Positions 1-8,285 of a DNA stretch of 23,856 bases are shown here, one piece after another; the first letter of the stretch is position 1; every line of letters begins with the position of its first letter. The stretch spans positions 1-23,856 of the forward strand of contig CAKMNE010000005.1 of assembly GCA_927798505.1 (NCBI GenBank), written 5' to 3'. This stretch comes from an uncultured Bacteroidales bacterium (GTDB lineage Bacteria > Bacteroidota > Bacteroidia > Bacteroidales > UBA932). A model generated the notes under the pieces. The model had not been told where the DNA came from, searched no databases, and was given only the letters and a program-made list of their open reading frames with translations. The position numbers and the translations under genes are program-made.

Positions 1-416
1 AGCCTCTCAGCCAGCCGCCTGCAAGTACGGAAGATGGTGGCATCCTCGTCGGGGAGTCCGGTCCCGATGGAGGCGCGCAAAACCTGCCTGTTTTGCCGAA
101 GAATTCTTTTTTCATCGGGACGCTTGTCAGCCGGGAAGTGCGCAACGAGCGCATAGACAGGCGGCTTGATGCCCGACTGCAGGAGGGTATGGTAGAAGAA
201 ATTAAAGGCCTGCTCGATAGCGGAGTCCCTGCGGAGACTCTTATCGGCTATGGCCTTGAATATAGATTCGTTACCCTTTATCTTCTGGGGCAGTTGACGT
301 ATGGTGAAATGCGTGAAAAGCTAGCGACCGCCATCCATCAGTTCGCAAAGCGCCAGATGACCTGGTTCCGCGGAATGGAGCGCTCGGGAGTCCGCATCCA
401 CTGGGTGAAGGTCTAA
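1..416 (+). CDS. miaA: tRNA dimethylallyltransferase MiaA, C-terminal part (5' end outside window)
   Basis: The enzyme transfers a dimethylallyl group to N6 of A37 in tRNAs reading UNN codons; it is cytosolic. The reading frame is open from the window edge (first full codon at position 3) to the TAA at 414-416, so the start lies outside the window. The segment matches the end of MiaA: the RIDRRLDARL helix followed by a glycine/glutamate stretch, then the diagnostic block IGYGLEYRFVTLYLLGQLTY, and the conserved AIHQFAKRQMTWFRGMER near the C-terminus. Just upstream of the recognisable part lies a glycine/proline/serine-rich stretch (about codons 5-30) that looks like a loop insertion. The TTG at 93 is internal and should not be taken as a start. 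The gene converges on def, with 23 bp between the stop codons. The family call is firm from the C-terminal motifs; the N-terminal P-loop is not in view. Confidence 0.9.
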   Translation, partial: PLSQPPASTEDGGILVGESGPDGGAQNLPVLPKNSFFIGTLVSREVRNERIDRRLDARLQEGMVEEIKGLLDSGVPAETLIGYGLEYRFVTLYLLGQLTYGEMREKLATAIHQFAKRQMTWFRGMERSGVRIHWVKV

Positions 417-439
417 GTAAACTCTACTAAGCCCTCTTG

Positions 440-1063
440 CTACCTTTCGTCATCGCTGACTTCCACCGCGCAGTCGGTGTAGAGCTTGCCTGCGAGGTGG
501 TCGCATTCGTGCTGGAAGATGATTGCGGTGAATCCCTGGATGGTTTCGACCGTGTCCTTGCCGGCAGCAGTGCGGTATCTTACGTCCACCGAAGTGAATC
601 TTGGCACTTTGCCACGTTTCCCCGGGACCGACAGGCATCCTTCGCTGCTCAGGGTCATCTCGCCGCGCGCCGTTACGATACTTATGTTCGGATATACCTC
701 GAAAGGCTCTCCCTCCTTGTCAAAACGCTGCACTGCCACGACGTTGCGGCTGATTCCGACCTGAGGTCCGGATATTCCGACGCCGTCCTGCTCGGGTGAG
801 GTTACGGTATTGACGAGCAGTTCGCAGAGCCTGTCATAGCGGTCCGAGGCCAATTCATCCTCGCTGAGATCGGTACATACGGTTCTGAGTACTGCCAGGT
901 CCTCTTCGGAGTCAACGGTGAGGACACGCAACAGGCTGTCGGCGTTGTCGATGATTGCCCTTTCTCCTTCCGTCCAGCCCTTTTCAGCGTTCCCGCAGGC
1001 GGCCGATACCATAGTAACAAGGCAGATGCAGGATAGTCTGCACCAGGTTCCAAATGCTTTCAT
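440..1063 (-). CDS. def: Peptide deformylase with a lipoprotein signal peptide
   Basis: 207 aa. Peptide deformylase removes the formyl group from the N-terminal methionine of new proteins, using a metal held by a Cys and two His. All three family motifs are visible: motif 1 as GVGISGPQ (94-101), motif 2 as EGCLS (141-145, metal-ligand Cys143) and motif 3 as HECDH (185-189). The oddity is the N-terminus: residues 1-23 form a signal peptide with a lipobox (VSAAC, Cys23), followed by a linker of about 55 residues before the catalytic domain. Cytosolic deformylases have no such leader. Motif 1 has SGPQ where GxGLAAPQ is usual. The gene starts 16 bp after the metK stop and is probably co-transcribed with it. 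I infer a membrane-anchored, periplasmic or surface-facing paralog whose substrate may be exported formylated peptides; the housekeeping deformylase would be elsewhere. Family call certain, localisation inferred. Confidence 0.9.
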   Translation of the reverse strand: MKAFGTWCRLSCICLVTMVSAACGNAEKGWTEGERAIIDNADSLLRVLTVDSEEDLAVLRTVCTDLSEDELASDRYDRLCELLVNTVTSPEQDGVGISGPQVGISRNVVAVQRFDKEGEPFEVYPNISIVTARGEMTLSSEGCLSVPGKRGKVPRFTSVDVRYRTAAGKDTVETIQGFTAIIFQHECDHLAGKLYTDCAVEVSDDER

Positions 1064-1079
1064 ACTAATGCTTTGATAA

Positions 1080-2342
1080 TTACTTGATTCCGAAGCTCTT
1101 CCTTATCTTGTCGGTGTAGTCCAGCTCCTCCCATGCGAAGAAGCGCAGGCCGTCCTTGGTGTACGGTTTGCGACCCATGTGCCCGTAGGATGCCGTCGGC
1201 TCGTAAATCGGGGCCTTCAGGCCAAGTCTTTCGATTATCGCGGCAGGCTTAAGGTCGAATATTTCCCTGACCTTTGCGGCGATGAATGCGTCCGTGGCTT
1301 CGCCCTTGTCGTCCGAGATTCCGCTGCCCTGAGGGGCGCTGACGTGCGCGCTGCCGTAGGTGTCCACAAATACGCTGACAGGTTCTGCGACGCCGATGGC
1401 GTAGGCAAGCTGAACGAGGCATTCGTCCGCAACTCCCGCAGCGACGAGGTTCTTGGCGATGTGGCGGGCTGCATAGGCTGCGCTGCGGTCAACCTTGCTC
1501 GGGTCCTTTCCGGAAAATGCTCCACCGCCGTGCGCACCCCTGCCGCCGTAGGTATCGACGATAATCTTGCGTCCGGTCAGACCGGTATCACCGGCAGGGC
1601 CTCCGATGACGAATTTGCCCGTAGGGTTGACGTGCAATATATAATCGGTGCCGAACAGGGCGGCCGTCCGCTCGGGGAGCGCGGCTATCAGCTCCGGTAT
1701 CACGATGTTGCGGACGTCGCTCTCGATGCGCTCGTGCATCCTGTCGTCGGTGTCGAACGGGTCGTGCTGGGTCGAAACCACTATCGTGTGCACCCGCAGC
1801 GGCTGATGTTTACCGGAGAATTCGACAGTGAACTGGGCCTTGGCGTCCGGGCGCAGGTAAGGCATCGGGGACGGGTCGCGGCGGCGTATGTCGGCGAGTA
1901 TCTTAAGAAGCTCGTGCGAGAGGTAGAGGGCGAGCGGCATATATTCTTCCGTGTCGCGGCAGGCATAGCCGAACATCATTCCCTGGTCGCCGGCGCCCTG
2001 CTCGGCGAGTTCTGCGCGCTCGACTCCGCGGTTGATGTCGTCGCTCTGTTCGTGTATCGTGCTGATAATGCCGCAGGAAGATGCGTCAAAACCGTATTCG
2101 GCCTTGGTGTAGCCTATGCGGCGTATGACCTTGCGGGCGGTTTCCTGGATATCGACGTAGGCGTGGCGTGATTTTACCTCGCCGCCTACAACTACGAGTC
2201 CGGATGTGCAGAAGGTCTCGCAGGCGACTTTGGCGTCGGGGTCCTGGCGGAGAAATTCATCAAGAATGGCGTCTGAAATCTGGTCGGCAACCTTGTCAGG
2301 ATGCCCTTCGGAGACTGACTCCGATGTAAAGAGATAGTTCAT
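1080..2342 (-). CDS. metK: S-adenosylmethionine synthase
   Basis: 420 aa. It makes S-adenosylmethionine from methionine and ATP in the cytosol. The N-terminal GHPDK motif (13-17), the GAGDQG motif (116-121) and the later glycine-rich [16 protein letters not shown] block (phosphate-binding region) are all intact. The length is somewhat above that of E. coli MetK, as is usual in Bacteroidetes. The ATG at 2342 is the natural start, since the riboswitch tail GCTAAA lies only a few bases upstream. No Shine-Dalgarno site is present. The gene has its own promoter (-7 box at 2419-2426) and a SAM-II-type riboswitch in its roughly 70-nt leader, so product feedback on expression is likely. It is followed at 16 bp by the lipoprotein deformylase gene. 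Confidence 0.97.
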   Translation of the reverse strand: MNYLFTSESVSEGHPDKVADQISDAILDEFLRQDPDAKVACETFCTSGLVVVGGEVKSRHAYVDIQETARKVIRRIGYTKAEYGFDASSCGIISTIHEQSDDINRGVERAELAEQGAGDQGMMFGYACRDTEEYMPLALYLSHELLKILADIRRRDPSPMPYLRPDAKAQFTVEFSGKHQPLRVHTIVVSTQHDPFDTDDRMHERIESDVRNIVIPELIAALPERTAALFGTDYILHVNPTGKFVIGGPAGDTGLTGRKIIVDTYGGRGAHGGGAFSGKDPSKVDRSAAYAARHIAKNLVAAGVADECLVQLAYAIGVAEPVSVFVDTYGSAHVSAPQGSGISDDKGEATDAFIAAKVREIFDLKPAAIIERLGLKAPIYEPTASYGHMGRKPYTKDGLRFFAWEELDYTDKIRKSFGIK

Positions 2343-2397
2343 ATTTTTAGCATTTTTTAAGAACGAGGTTGCAAGCTTGTCAAATCTTTCCTCGTTA
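2343..2397 (-). promoter_or_regulatory. SAM-II (metA-type) riboswitch in the metK leader
   Basis: Reading the minus strand, a 7-bp stem P1 forms between AACGAGG (2396-2390) and CCTCGTT (2368-2362). The 21-nt loop contains GATTTGA and then GCTTGCAA. The 3' tail has TTAAAA and then TGCTAAAAA, which runs to the metK ATG. These blocks, in this order and spacing, match the SAM-II consensus (P1, GAUUUG, CUUGCA, P1', UUAAA, GCUAAA), an H-type pseudoknot that binds SAM. The tail that forms the pseudoknot abuts the start codon, so translational control of metK by SAM is expected. SAM-II is best known from Alphaproteobacteria. The call rests on my comparison with the remembered consensus, not on a covariance search. 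Confidence 0.85.
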
Positions 2398-2418
2398 TTC
2401 GGTTTTTATAAGGAATTG

Positions 2419-2426
2419 CAAAGGTA
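2419..2426 (-). promoter_or_regulatory. metK-def promoter, Bacteroidetes -7 box
   Basis: The minus strand reads TACCTTTG, an exact TAnnTTTG -7 element. The sequence at the expected -33 distance (about 2446-2449) is degenerate. The predicted transcript start, about 6-7 nt downstream, leaves a leader of about 70 nt made up almost entirely of the riboswitch. Confidence 0.7.
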
Positions 2427-2476
2427 TTAATTTTTTGTTACAAGGGAAGCGTTTTTAAGATTTTATGAGTAGTTTT

Positions 2477-2507
2477 TATGCTTTTTCGATAAAAGTGAAT
2501 AACTTTG
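2477..2507 (+). promoter_or_regulatory. Promoter of the first TonB-receptor operon
   Basis: TAACTTTG at 2500-2507 is an exact TAnnTTTG -7 box. TATG at 2477-2480, 19 bp upstream, is one base off the TTTG -33 element. It lies 50 bp upstream of the receptor start, giving a leader of about 40-45 nt. Confidence 0.7.
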
Positions 2508-2541
2508 CAGCCGTAAATTAGAGGCAATAACTCGAATATTG

Positions 2542-2557
2542 ATTCAAGTATTTGAAT
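2542..2557 (+). repeat. Perfect inverted repeat abutting a start codon
   Basis: ATTCAA (2542-2547), a 4-nt GTAT spacer and TTGAAT (2552-2557) form a perfect 6-bp inverted repeat that ends at the base before the ATG at 2558. In the mRNA it could form a small hairpin at the initiation site. As DNA it could be an operator. Its function is unknown. Confidence 0.45.
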
Positions 2558-5500
2558 ATGAGTAAATTATTTAACAAGATTCTGCCGATTATCGCGGCAA
2601 TGCTGGTGTCTGTGTCAGCTTTTGCACAGGTTACCACCTCTTCTATGAGCGGTAAGGTCTCTGATGACAAGGGAGTCCTGCCGGGCGCAACGGTAATAGC
2701 TGTTCATCAGCCTACCGGTTCTCAGTACTTTGCAGTGACCGACCTTAAAGGTTACTACCGTCTCAACAACATTACCGCAGGCGGCCCTTACAAGCTCACC
2801 GTTTCCTGCCTCGGATACACCGACGCCATCATTACCGACATCAATGTCGCCTTGTCCGACAATGCCGTAATCGATGTTACCCTTACCGAGGAGTCACTTT
2901 CACTTGAGGCCGTGACCGTTTCTGCCGAGAGCCGTACCTCCAATATGAGGTCCGACCGTGCCGGAGCCCTCACCGCACTCAACTCCAAGCAGATTATGAA
3001 TGTGCCTACCGTAAGCCGCAGCATGAACGACCTGCTCAAGCAGACTCCTCAGGCTTACGTTTCAGGAACCAAGACATTTATCGGAGGCGGTTCATACCGC
3101 GATTCGTATGTGACCGTTGACGGTGCCGCAATGAACAATGCATTCGGTATCGGTTCCAACCTTCCTGCAGGCGGTTCACCTATTTCCCTCGATGCCCTTG
3201 ACCAGGTGGCCATTTCCATCACTCCGTTTGACGTGCGTCAGTCCGGATTTACCGGAGGCGGAATCAACGCTACCACCAAGTCAGGTACCAACGAACTTCA
3301 CGGAACTGCTTACGGATATTTCCGCAACCAGGATATGCAGGGCTATCAGGTAGCTGATTATGAGCGTCTTAATAAGACTGACAACCAGTACCTGATGTAT
3401 GGCGCCTCAGTCGGCGGTCCTATCATCAAGGACAAGCTCTTCTTCTTCATCAATGTAGAAGCTGACCAGAGCGTTGAGCCGGGTCCTACCCGCAAGCTTT
3501 CGGAGCGCACTGTTGGTGCTGACGGCAAACTTGTTGACGGAGAGCACGTTTATACAAACGGAAACGACGGATACTGCTATCCTTCAGCTGTGGTTATGGA
3601 TGCCATTCAGGGATTCCTCCGCAATAACTACGGTTACGATCCGGGCAACTACACCGGTTACAACTACAAGACTCCTTCGCTCAAGCTCCTTGCGCGTGTT
3701 GACTGGAACATCAACAACAACCACAAGTTCAACATCCGCTATAATATGGTGAACAGCAAGTTCGGCAGCGCTCCTTCCACTTCCCGCACCGGACTTCCTA
3801 ACTCAAGCTTCTCAACTTCAAGCTGTACTTCGATGTACGCGCTTTACTTTGAGGGTGCGCGCTACTTCCAGGAGCAGAACTTCTCGTCAATCGCTGCCGA
3901 ACTCAACAGCCGCTTCCTTGACGGAGCCCTCGGAAACACTCTCCGCGTTTCATACTCTCACCAGTATGAGCCACGTTCCGTAACCGGAGGTTATTTCCCT
4001 TATGTTGACCTCGTAGTGAACGATGTGAACGGTGACGGCAACAGCCATATCTACACCACCTTCGGTACTGAGGCATTCTCATACGGAAACCTCCGTGACG
4101 TAAGTACCGGCATCGTTACAGACGAACTTACCTACACTACCGGAATCCACAACCTTCTCGCCGGTGTCCAGTTCGAGTATAACAATACCAAGAACGGATT
4201 CCAGAGAATGGGTGCAGGTGCATACGTGTTCGAATTTGCAAACGAGCAGGCTCTTTACGATGCAGTGCTTGCCGGTACTCTCTTCGACAATCCTAGCCAG
4301 TTCGCCATCACCCACGGTAACAACGCTACGTTTGCACAGGAGTATCCTAACTTCACTTTCGAGCAGCTTTCGTTCTATCTTCAGGACAATATCAATCTAA
4401 GCGACAACTTCAAGCTTACAGCCGGTGTCCGTTTCGAACTTCCTATCTATCCTTCACTCGAGTTTAACCGCAACGAGCGCGTAGAGAAGGCTACTTTTGC
4501 TCCTACCGTGAACAACCCTTCAGGAAAGTACAACACCGTTGACCTTCCTGCAACCACGCTTTCGGTTTCTCCTCGTATCGGATTTAACTGGGATATCTTC
4601 GGAAATCGCCGCCTCGTGCTCCGCGGAGGTACCGGTATCTTCGTAGGACGCATTCCTTTCGTATGGATTGTAGGCCAGTCGGGTGATGCAGGTGTTCTCC
4701 AGACCACCGTAACCCGCACCGACAATATCCCTGACATCAGCAACGACCGCAATGCTATCCTTAACCAGCTCTATCCGGGTGGATATTCTCCGGTTGCTGC
4801 AGGTCAGAACCTTACAAGCATCACCCTTATGGATCCGAAGCTCAAGAATCCTACCACCTGGAAGTCATCCATCGCTCTCGATGCTACCCTTCCGGGCAAT
4901 ATCAAGGCTTCTGTCGAGGGTGTTTACAAGAAGGATTACCATAGCGTAACCATATCCAACATCGGTCTCAAGTCTCCTACCTCACTTATCGAGGTTCCGG
5001 ATATCGCCGCCCGTCCTTACTACAACAACGGCTACTATGACAGCCAGATTACCAATGCTTACCTCATCAACAACGTAAGCGGATTCAAGGACAACGGTTA
5101 CTACTACGCAATCACCGCCAAGCTGGAAAAGGCTTTCAACTTCGGTCTTTCCGCAAACGTTTCCTACACCTATGCTGACTCCAAGGTTATCATCGACGGT
5201 GTGGGCGACCAGCCGGGTTCAGCTTGGAAAGCTCTTGTAAGCCAGCGCGGTACCAACAACAAGGAGCTCGGATACGCAAGCTATGTAATGCCTCACCGCA
5301 TCGTGGCAAACGTTTCCTATGCAAAGGATTACGCCAAGTATTTCGGCTCACAGATTTCCCTTTCATACTACGGTGGACCTAGAGGCCGTGCCAACATCGA
5401 CTATGTAAGCAATGTATTTGGTGACGGTGCATACAACTACAGCCTTATCGACATCCCTACCTACGAAGACCTCTACGGAGATAAGGGTTGGGGTACAGGT

Positions 5501-5992
5501 AACTGGACGTTCAAGGACCAAACCGACAAGGAGGGTAACGTAACATATTCTGCTGCAGAGCAGTGTGAGGACTTCTGGAAATATATCCAGAACAATGACT
5601 ATCTCAAGTCACATACTGGTTCCGTAAACGAGCGCAATGCTGTCGTTTCTCCTTGGGTTCACACCTTTGATCTCAAGTTCAACCAGAACTTCTATTTCTA
5701 CACCGGAGCAAAGCATAAGAAGCATACCGTTCAGCTCGGTGTCGATGTCGAGAACTTTGCAAATCTTCTCAGCCCTTACTGGGGTAATGTTTACTCAATC
5801 AACGCCGGTGACGGATACGGCAATGCAATCCCTGTCAACCTTACCAACGCCAAGGCTGTTTACACTACCGGAGCAAAGCCTGTATTCCAGTATCAGAAGA
5901 ACGGTTCAGACCGTCTCACCGAACTTTACTCTGTCAGCAACGGCTTTTCTTCTACCTGGCAGATCATTTTCAACCTCCGTTATATTTTCTAA
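2558..5992 (+). CDS. TonB-dependent outer-membrane receptor, Oar-like, with N-terminal carboxypeptidase-regulatory domain
   Basis: 1144 aa. It is an outer-membrane beta-barrel that imports a ligand using TonB energy. Residues 1-23 are a signal peptide (cleavage after AFA). Residues about 29-112 form a carboxypeptidase-regulatory-like beta-sandwich (SGKVSDDKGVLPGATV, then the TDLKGYYRL strand). The plug region follows (about 117-250, starting at LEAVTVSA), and the rest is a barrel with many alternating aromatic strands ending in IIFNLRYIF. The size and sequence style (for example YYGGPRGRANIDYVSNV) suit Oar-like receptors rather than SusC, and no SusD follows. The start is the ATG at 2558; a TTG 6 bp upstream lies within an inverted repeat and is less likely. 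The next gene, a BACON/OB-fold lipoprotein, starts 12 bp downstream and is probably its surface partner. The imported ligand cannot be read from the sequence. Confidence 0.92.
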   Translation: MSKLFNKILPIIAAMLVSVSAFAQVTTSSMSGKVSDDKGVLPGATVIAVHQPTGSQYFAVTDLKGYYRLNNITAGGPYKLTVSCLGYTDAIITDINVALSDNAVIDVTLTEESLSLEAVTVSAESRTSNMRSDRAGALTALNSKQIMNVPTVSRSMNDLLKQTPQAYVSGTKTFIGGGSYRDSYVTVDGAAMNNAFGIGSNLPAGGSPISLDALDQVAISITPFDVRQSGFTGGGINATTKSGTNELHGTAYGYFRNQDMQGYQVADYERLNKTDNQYLMYGASVGGPIIKDKLFFFINVEADQSVEPGPTRKLSERTVGADGKLVDGEHVYTNGNDGYCYPSAVVMDAIQGFLRNNYGYDPGNYTGYNYKTPSLKLLARVDWNINNNHKFNIRYNMVNSKFGSAPSTSRTGLPNSSFSTSSCTSMYALYFEGARYFQEQNFSSIAAELNSRFLDGALGNTLRVSYSHQYEPRSVTGGYFPYVDLVVNDVNGDGNSHIYTTFGTEAFSYGNLRDVSTGIVTDELTYTTGIHNLLAGVQFEYNNTKNGFQRMGAGAYVFEFANEQALYDAVLAGTLFDNPSQFAITHGNNATFAQEYPNFTFEQLSFYLQDNINLSDNFKLTAGVRFELPIYPSLEFNRNERVEKATFAPTVNNPSGKYNTVDLPATTLSVSPRIGFNWDIFGNRRLVLRGGTGIFVGRIPFVWIVGQSGDAGVLQTTVTRTDNIPDISNDRNAILNQLYPGGYSPVAAGQNLTSITLMDPKLKNPTTWKSSIALDATLPGNIKASVEGVYKKDYHSVTISNIGLKSPTSLIEVPDIAARPYYNNGYYDSQITNAYLINNVSGFKDNGYYYAITAKLEKAFNFGLSANVSYTYADSKVIIDGVGDQPGSAWKALVSQRGTNNKELGYASYVMPHRIVANVSYAKDYAKYFGSQISLSYYGGPRGRANIDYVSNVFGDGAYNYSLIDIPTYEDLYGDKGWGTGNWTFKDQTDKEGNVTYSAAEQCEDFWKYIQNNDYLKSHTGSVNERNAVVSPWVHTFDLKFNQNFYFYTGAKHKKHTVQLGVDVENFANLLSPYWGNVYSINAGDGYGNAIPVNLTNAKAVYTTGAKPVFQYQKNGSDRLTELYSVSNGFSSTWQIIFNLRYIF

Positions 5993-6004
5993 TAGCGTAA
6001 CAGT

Positions 6005-7570
6005 ATGAAACTCACAAAAATAATAGCAGTACTCGCGCTTCCGTTCGCGCTTTTGCTCTCTTCCTGCCAGTCTGAGTCAGGACTTGAGCAGAAGATGGCT
6101 ACCGACAAGAGTGTTTACGAGGTCGGCGCAGAGGGCGGCGAGGTTACAATCAAGCTCTATTCCACCCAGGACTGGAAGGCTAACGTTCTTCCGGGCACTT
6201 CTCTTGATGTGGTTGATGACATTACCGTCAAGACCGCTTCCGGCTCCGCTTCAGAGGATGTCGTTGATGTCGTTGTGAACGTTCCGGAGAACTCCGGATA
6301 CAACCGCAAGGCCCAGATTTCCTTCATCAGCTCAACCCTTGCTGCCTCCGTTACTATCGAGCAGGCAGGAAAGGAGGGCGAACGCCTGCTTGAGTGCAGC
6401 GTTGGCGAATTTCTCAAGAAACCGGTCGATGCTTCCGTTTACTACATCCTTACCGGTATCGTAACAAACAGTACGACCCCGACCACCTACAGCAACTTCT
6501 ATCTCGAGGATCCTAAGACCGGCGAATCAGTTTATGTTTACGGTCTTGCATACAAGTCCGATATCTCTAACCAGAAGGTTGGTCTGTTGGCTGCAGAGGG
6601 TATCCAGGAGGGTGACGAAATCACCATCGCAGGTACCCGTGGCGAATACAACGGTGTCATCGAGGCGATGTATTCTTACTACATCTCACACAAGAAGAGC
6701 GAGAAACCGATGATAAAGCTTGACAAGGAAGAGGCAACGGTTGCTATAGGAGAAAGCTTCGAACTTGCAGTTACTTCAAACAAGGTTACCTGGACACTCA
6801 GCTCTGACGTAGAGTGGATCAGCTTCGACAAGACTACCGGAAGCGAGAGCGCTTCCGTTGTCGTTTCAGTTTCCGGTGACGGAGAAGGCGATACCGGAGT
6901 CATCACACTTTCTGCTCCTGATCTCGAGCCTGTTACCTGTACCGTTACGAGGACCAACATCCAGGATGTGACCGTTGCACAGTTCCTTGAAAAGGAAAGC
7001 GGCGATCCTACTCCTTACCGTATCACAGGTGCCATCAGGTCTATTTCCGCTTCTGACAAGTACCACAATGCAGATATCGTCCTTGCCGGCGGTCTCGGTG
7101 AAACAGTGAAGCTTTTCCGTGCCATTACAAAGGAAGGCAATATCGAGGAACTCGGTCTCAAGGAAGGTGATGTAATCACCGTTGTCGGATTGCGTTCCGA
7201 CTTCAAGGGAGAGCCTCAGATGGCTCAGGGTGGCTATGTAGAGTCTTACGAGCAGTACACTGCTTCGACCGTTGCAGAGTTCCTTGCTACCGAGGACAAG
7301 TCAACCAAGTTCATCGTCAGTGGTGAAATTACAGAAATCAAGGATCTTAGCGACAAGTTTAACAATGTAGGCGTTACCATCAAGGATGCTGACGGCAATT
7401 CATTGTTCCTCTATCGTCTTACCACCATTGATGGGTCAAGTGTTTCTGCTCTCGACCTCAAGGTCGGCGGTACCCTTACCGCAGCAGGAAAGAAGACTGT
7501 TTACAAGGAAGTTCCTCAGATGTCTGCAGGCGGATACTGCATCGAGTACAAGGCTCCTGCAGCTGAATAA
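6005..7570 (+). CDS. Lipoprotein with two BACON-like and three OB-fold-like domains
   Basis: 521 aa. It has a lipoprotein signal peptide with lipobox LSSC (Cys21). Domains by eye are BACON-like (34-122, with STQDW and the closing VTIEQAG), OB-fold-like (128-228), BACON-like (236-316, with VEWISFDKTTGS), and two further OB-fold-like repeats (321-418 and 419-516). Each OB unit opens with a similar VxxFL phrase (VGEFL, VAQFL, VAEFL), carries an Y-x-(I/V)-x-G strand, and has a GD-(E/V)-ITI/V-x-G type strand later on. This is a tandem repeat of one domain. BACON domains are Bacteroidetes surface modules; OB folds commonly bind nucleic acid or oligosaccharide. It follows the receptor by 12 bp and ends before a strong terminator, so the two genes form one operon. 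I infer a surface ligand-capture protein. It is related in architecture to the lipoprotein at 8595. Confidence 0.8.
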   Translation: MKLTKIIAVLALPFALLLSSCQSESGLEQKMATDKSVYEVGAEGGEVTIKLYSTQDWKANVLPGTSLDVVDDITVKTASGSASEDVVDVVVNVPENSGYNRKAQISFISSTLAASVTIEQAGKEGERLLECSVGEFLKKPVDASVYYILTGIVTNSTTPTTYSNFYLEDPKTGESVYVYGLAYKSDISNQKVGLLAAEGIQEGDEITIAGTRGEYNGVIEAMYSYYISHKKSEKPMIKLDKEEATVAIGESFELAVTSNKVTWTLSSDVEWISFDKTTGSESASVVVSVSGDGEGDTGVITLSAPDLEPVTCTVTRTNIQDVTVAQFLEKESGDPTPYRITGAIRSISASDKYHNADIVLAGGLGETVKLFRAITKEGNIEELGLKEGDVITVVGLRSDFKGEPQMAQGGYVESYEQYTASTVAEFLATEDKSTKFIVSGEITEIKDLSDKFNNVGVTIKDADGNSLFLYRLTTIDGSSVSALDLKVGGTLTAAGKKTVYKEVPQMSAGGYCIEYKAPAAE

Positions 7571-7594
7571 GCCGGACGTTTAACAATAATTAAT

Positions 7595-7632
7595 CCCCGA
7601 CACTTCGGAAATGTGAGTGTCGGGGGTTTTTT
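7595..7632 (+). terminator. Intrinsic terminator of the first receptor operon
   Basis: CCCCGACACT (7595-7604) pairs perfectly with AGTGTCGGGG (7616-7625) across an 11-nt loop and is followed by a run of six T. A 10-bp GC-rich stem plus a T tract is a textbook rho-independent terminator. Confidence 0.93.
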
Positions 7633-7730
7633 GCTTTCCTCGCAAGTTCTTGTCCTGGAGATGCGCCTTTGATGAAAAGTCCGGCAGCGTCCGGACTTGC
7701 TTGCGTTGCCTTTACAATCCAGCGTAGTAT

Positions 7731-8156
7731 TTATCTGATCGTGTAGGTGTTACGGTATTTGTTGCCTGAGATTTTGCTGCGCTCCCAGCTCTGTTCGTCC
7801 ATTATGTTGTTGGAAGAAGGCGAAAAGACCGGTTCGTTATTGTCATCCGCCGTACAGTAATGCGTCCGTGTGCTGCCGTCGTTAAATGCCAGTCTGACTT
7901 CTCCCACATCCTCAGGATTCTGCACCAACCCCCATCTGTCGGTGTCAGGTATCTCGATTTCTTCTCCGGCTTTTACGTTGATACTCATTGGGTTACTGTA
8001 AATGCTGTACCGTATCTCAACGTCTAGTTCCGTGGAGTTGCGGATATAAGCAAAATTTCTTGTTTTGTCCATCCCGCCGATAATGTCGCTCAGGTCGCAA
8101 GCGGCAAGCGCCAGGGTGGCCGCTGTACAGATAAGTAGGTTAAGAATCCTTTTCAT
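7731..8156 (-). CDS. Small lipoprotein of unknown function
   Basis: 141 aa. The chosen start at 8156 gives MKRILNLLICTAATLALAAC, a clear lipoprotein signal with Cys20. An in-frame ATG 72 bp further upstream would place 24 hydrophilic residues before the signal peptide and is rejected. The mature protein is polar. It begins with a segment (FAYIRNSTELDVEIRYSIY) that could be the first strands of a small beta-sandwich, and ends in a serine/asparagine-rich tail. It has no catalytic motif I recognise. It stands alone on the minus strand, converging with the first receptor operon and diverging from the nuclease operon. A weak -7-like TATATTCG lies at 8181-8188. Similar small lipoproteins are common and uncharacterised in Bacteroidetes. 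Confidence 0.75.
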   Translation of the reverse strand: MKRILNLLICTAATLALAACDLSDIIGGMDKTRNFAYIRNSTELDVEIRYSIYSNPMSINVKAGEEIEIPDTDRWGLVQNPEDVGEVRLAFNDGSTRTHYCTADDNNEPVFSPSSNNIMDEQSWERSKISGNKYRNTYTIR

Positions 8157-8180
8157 AACGTTTAAGATTAAATAGTGCCA

Positions 8181-8232
8181 CGAATATAAGCATAATTTCT
8201 GACTCCCGGTCCAATTCACTGATTCCAATTGG
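8181..8232 (-). promoter_or_regulatory. Possible promoter/operator region of the small lipoprotein gene
   Basis: The minus strand reads TATATTCG at 8188-8181, one base from TAnnTTTG, 24 bp before the start codon. Just upstream, CCAATT (8211-8216) and AATTGG (8227-8232) form a 6-bp inverted repeat with a 10-bp spacer. A second CCAATT overlaps at 8225-8230. This could be a regulator-binding site, but the evidence is weak. Confidence 0.3.
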
Positions 8233-8285
8233 CCTACTGGCGTCTGTCAGTGTGTTGCATATAATAACGCTCGATTTTGCATAGT

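Noticed and set aside
1179-2171. 330-codon plus-strand frame
   Set aside because: It is antisense to metK, which has complete family motifs; this is a GC-rich shadow frame.
2558-7570. Classical polysaccharide utilisation locus (SusC/SusD)
   Set aside because: The receptor is Oar-like, the following lipoprotein has no SusD helical repeats, and no glycoside hydrolase or sulfatase is present in the window.
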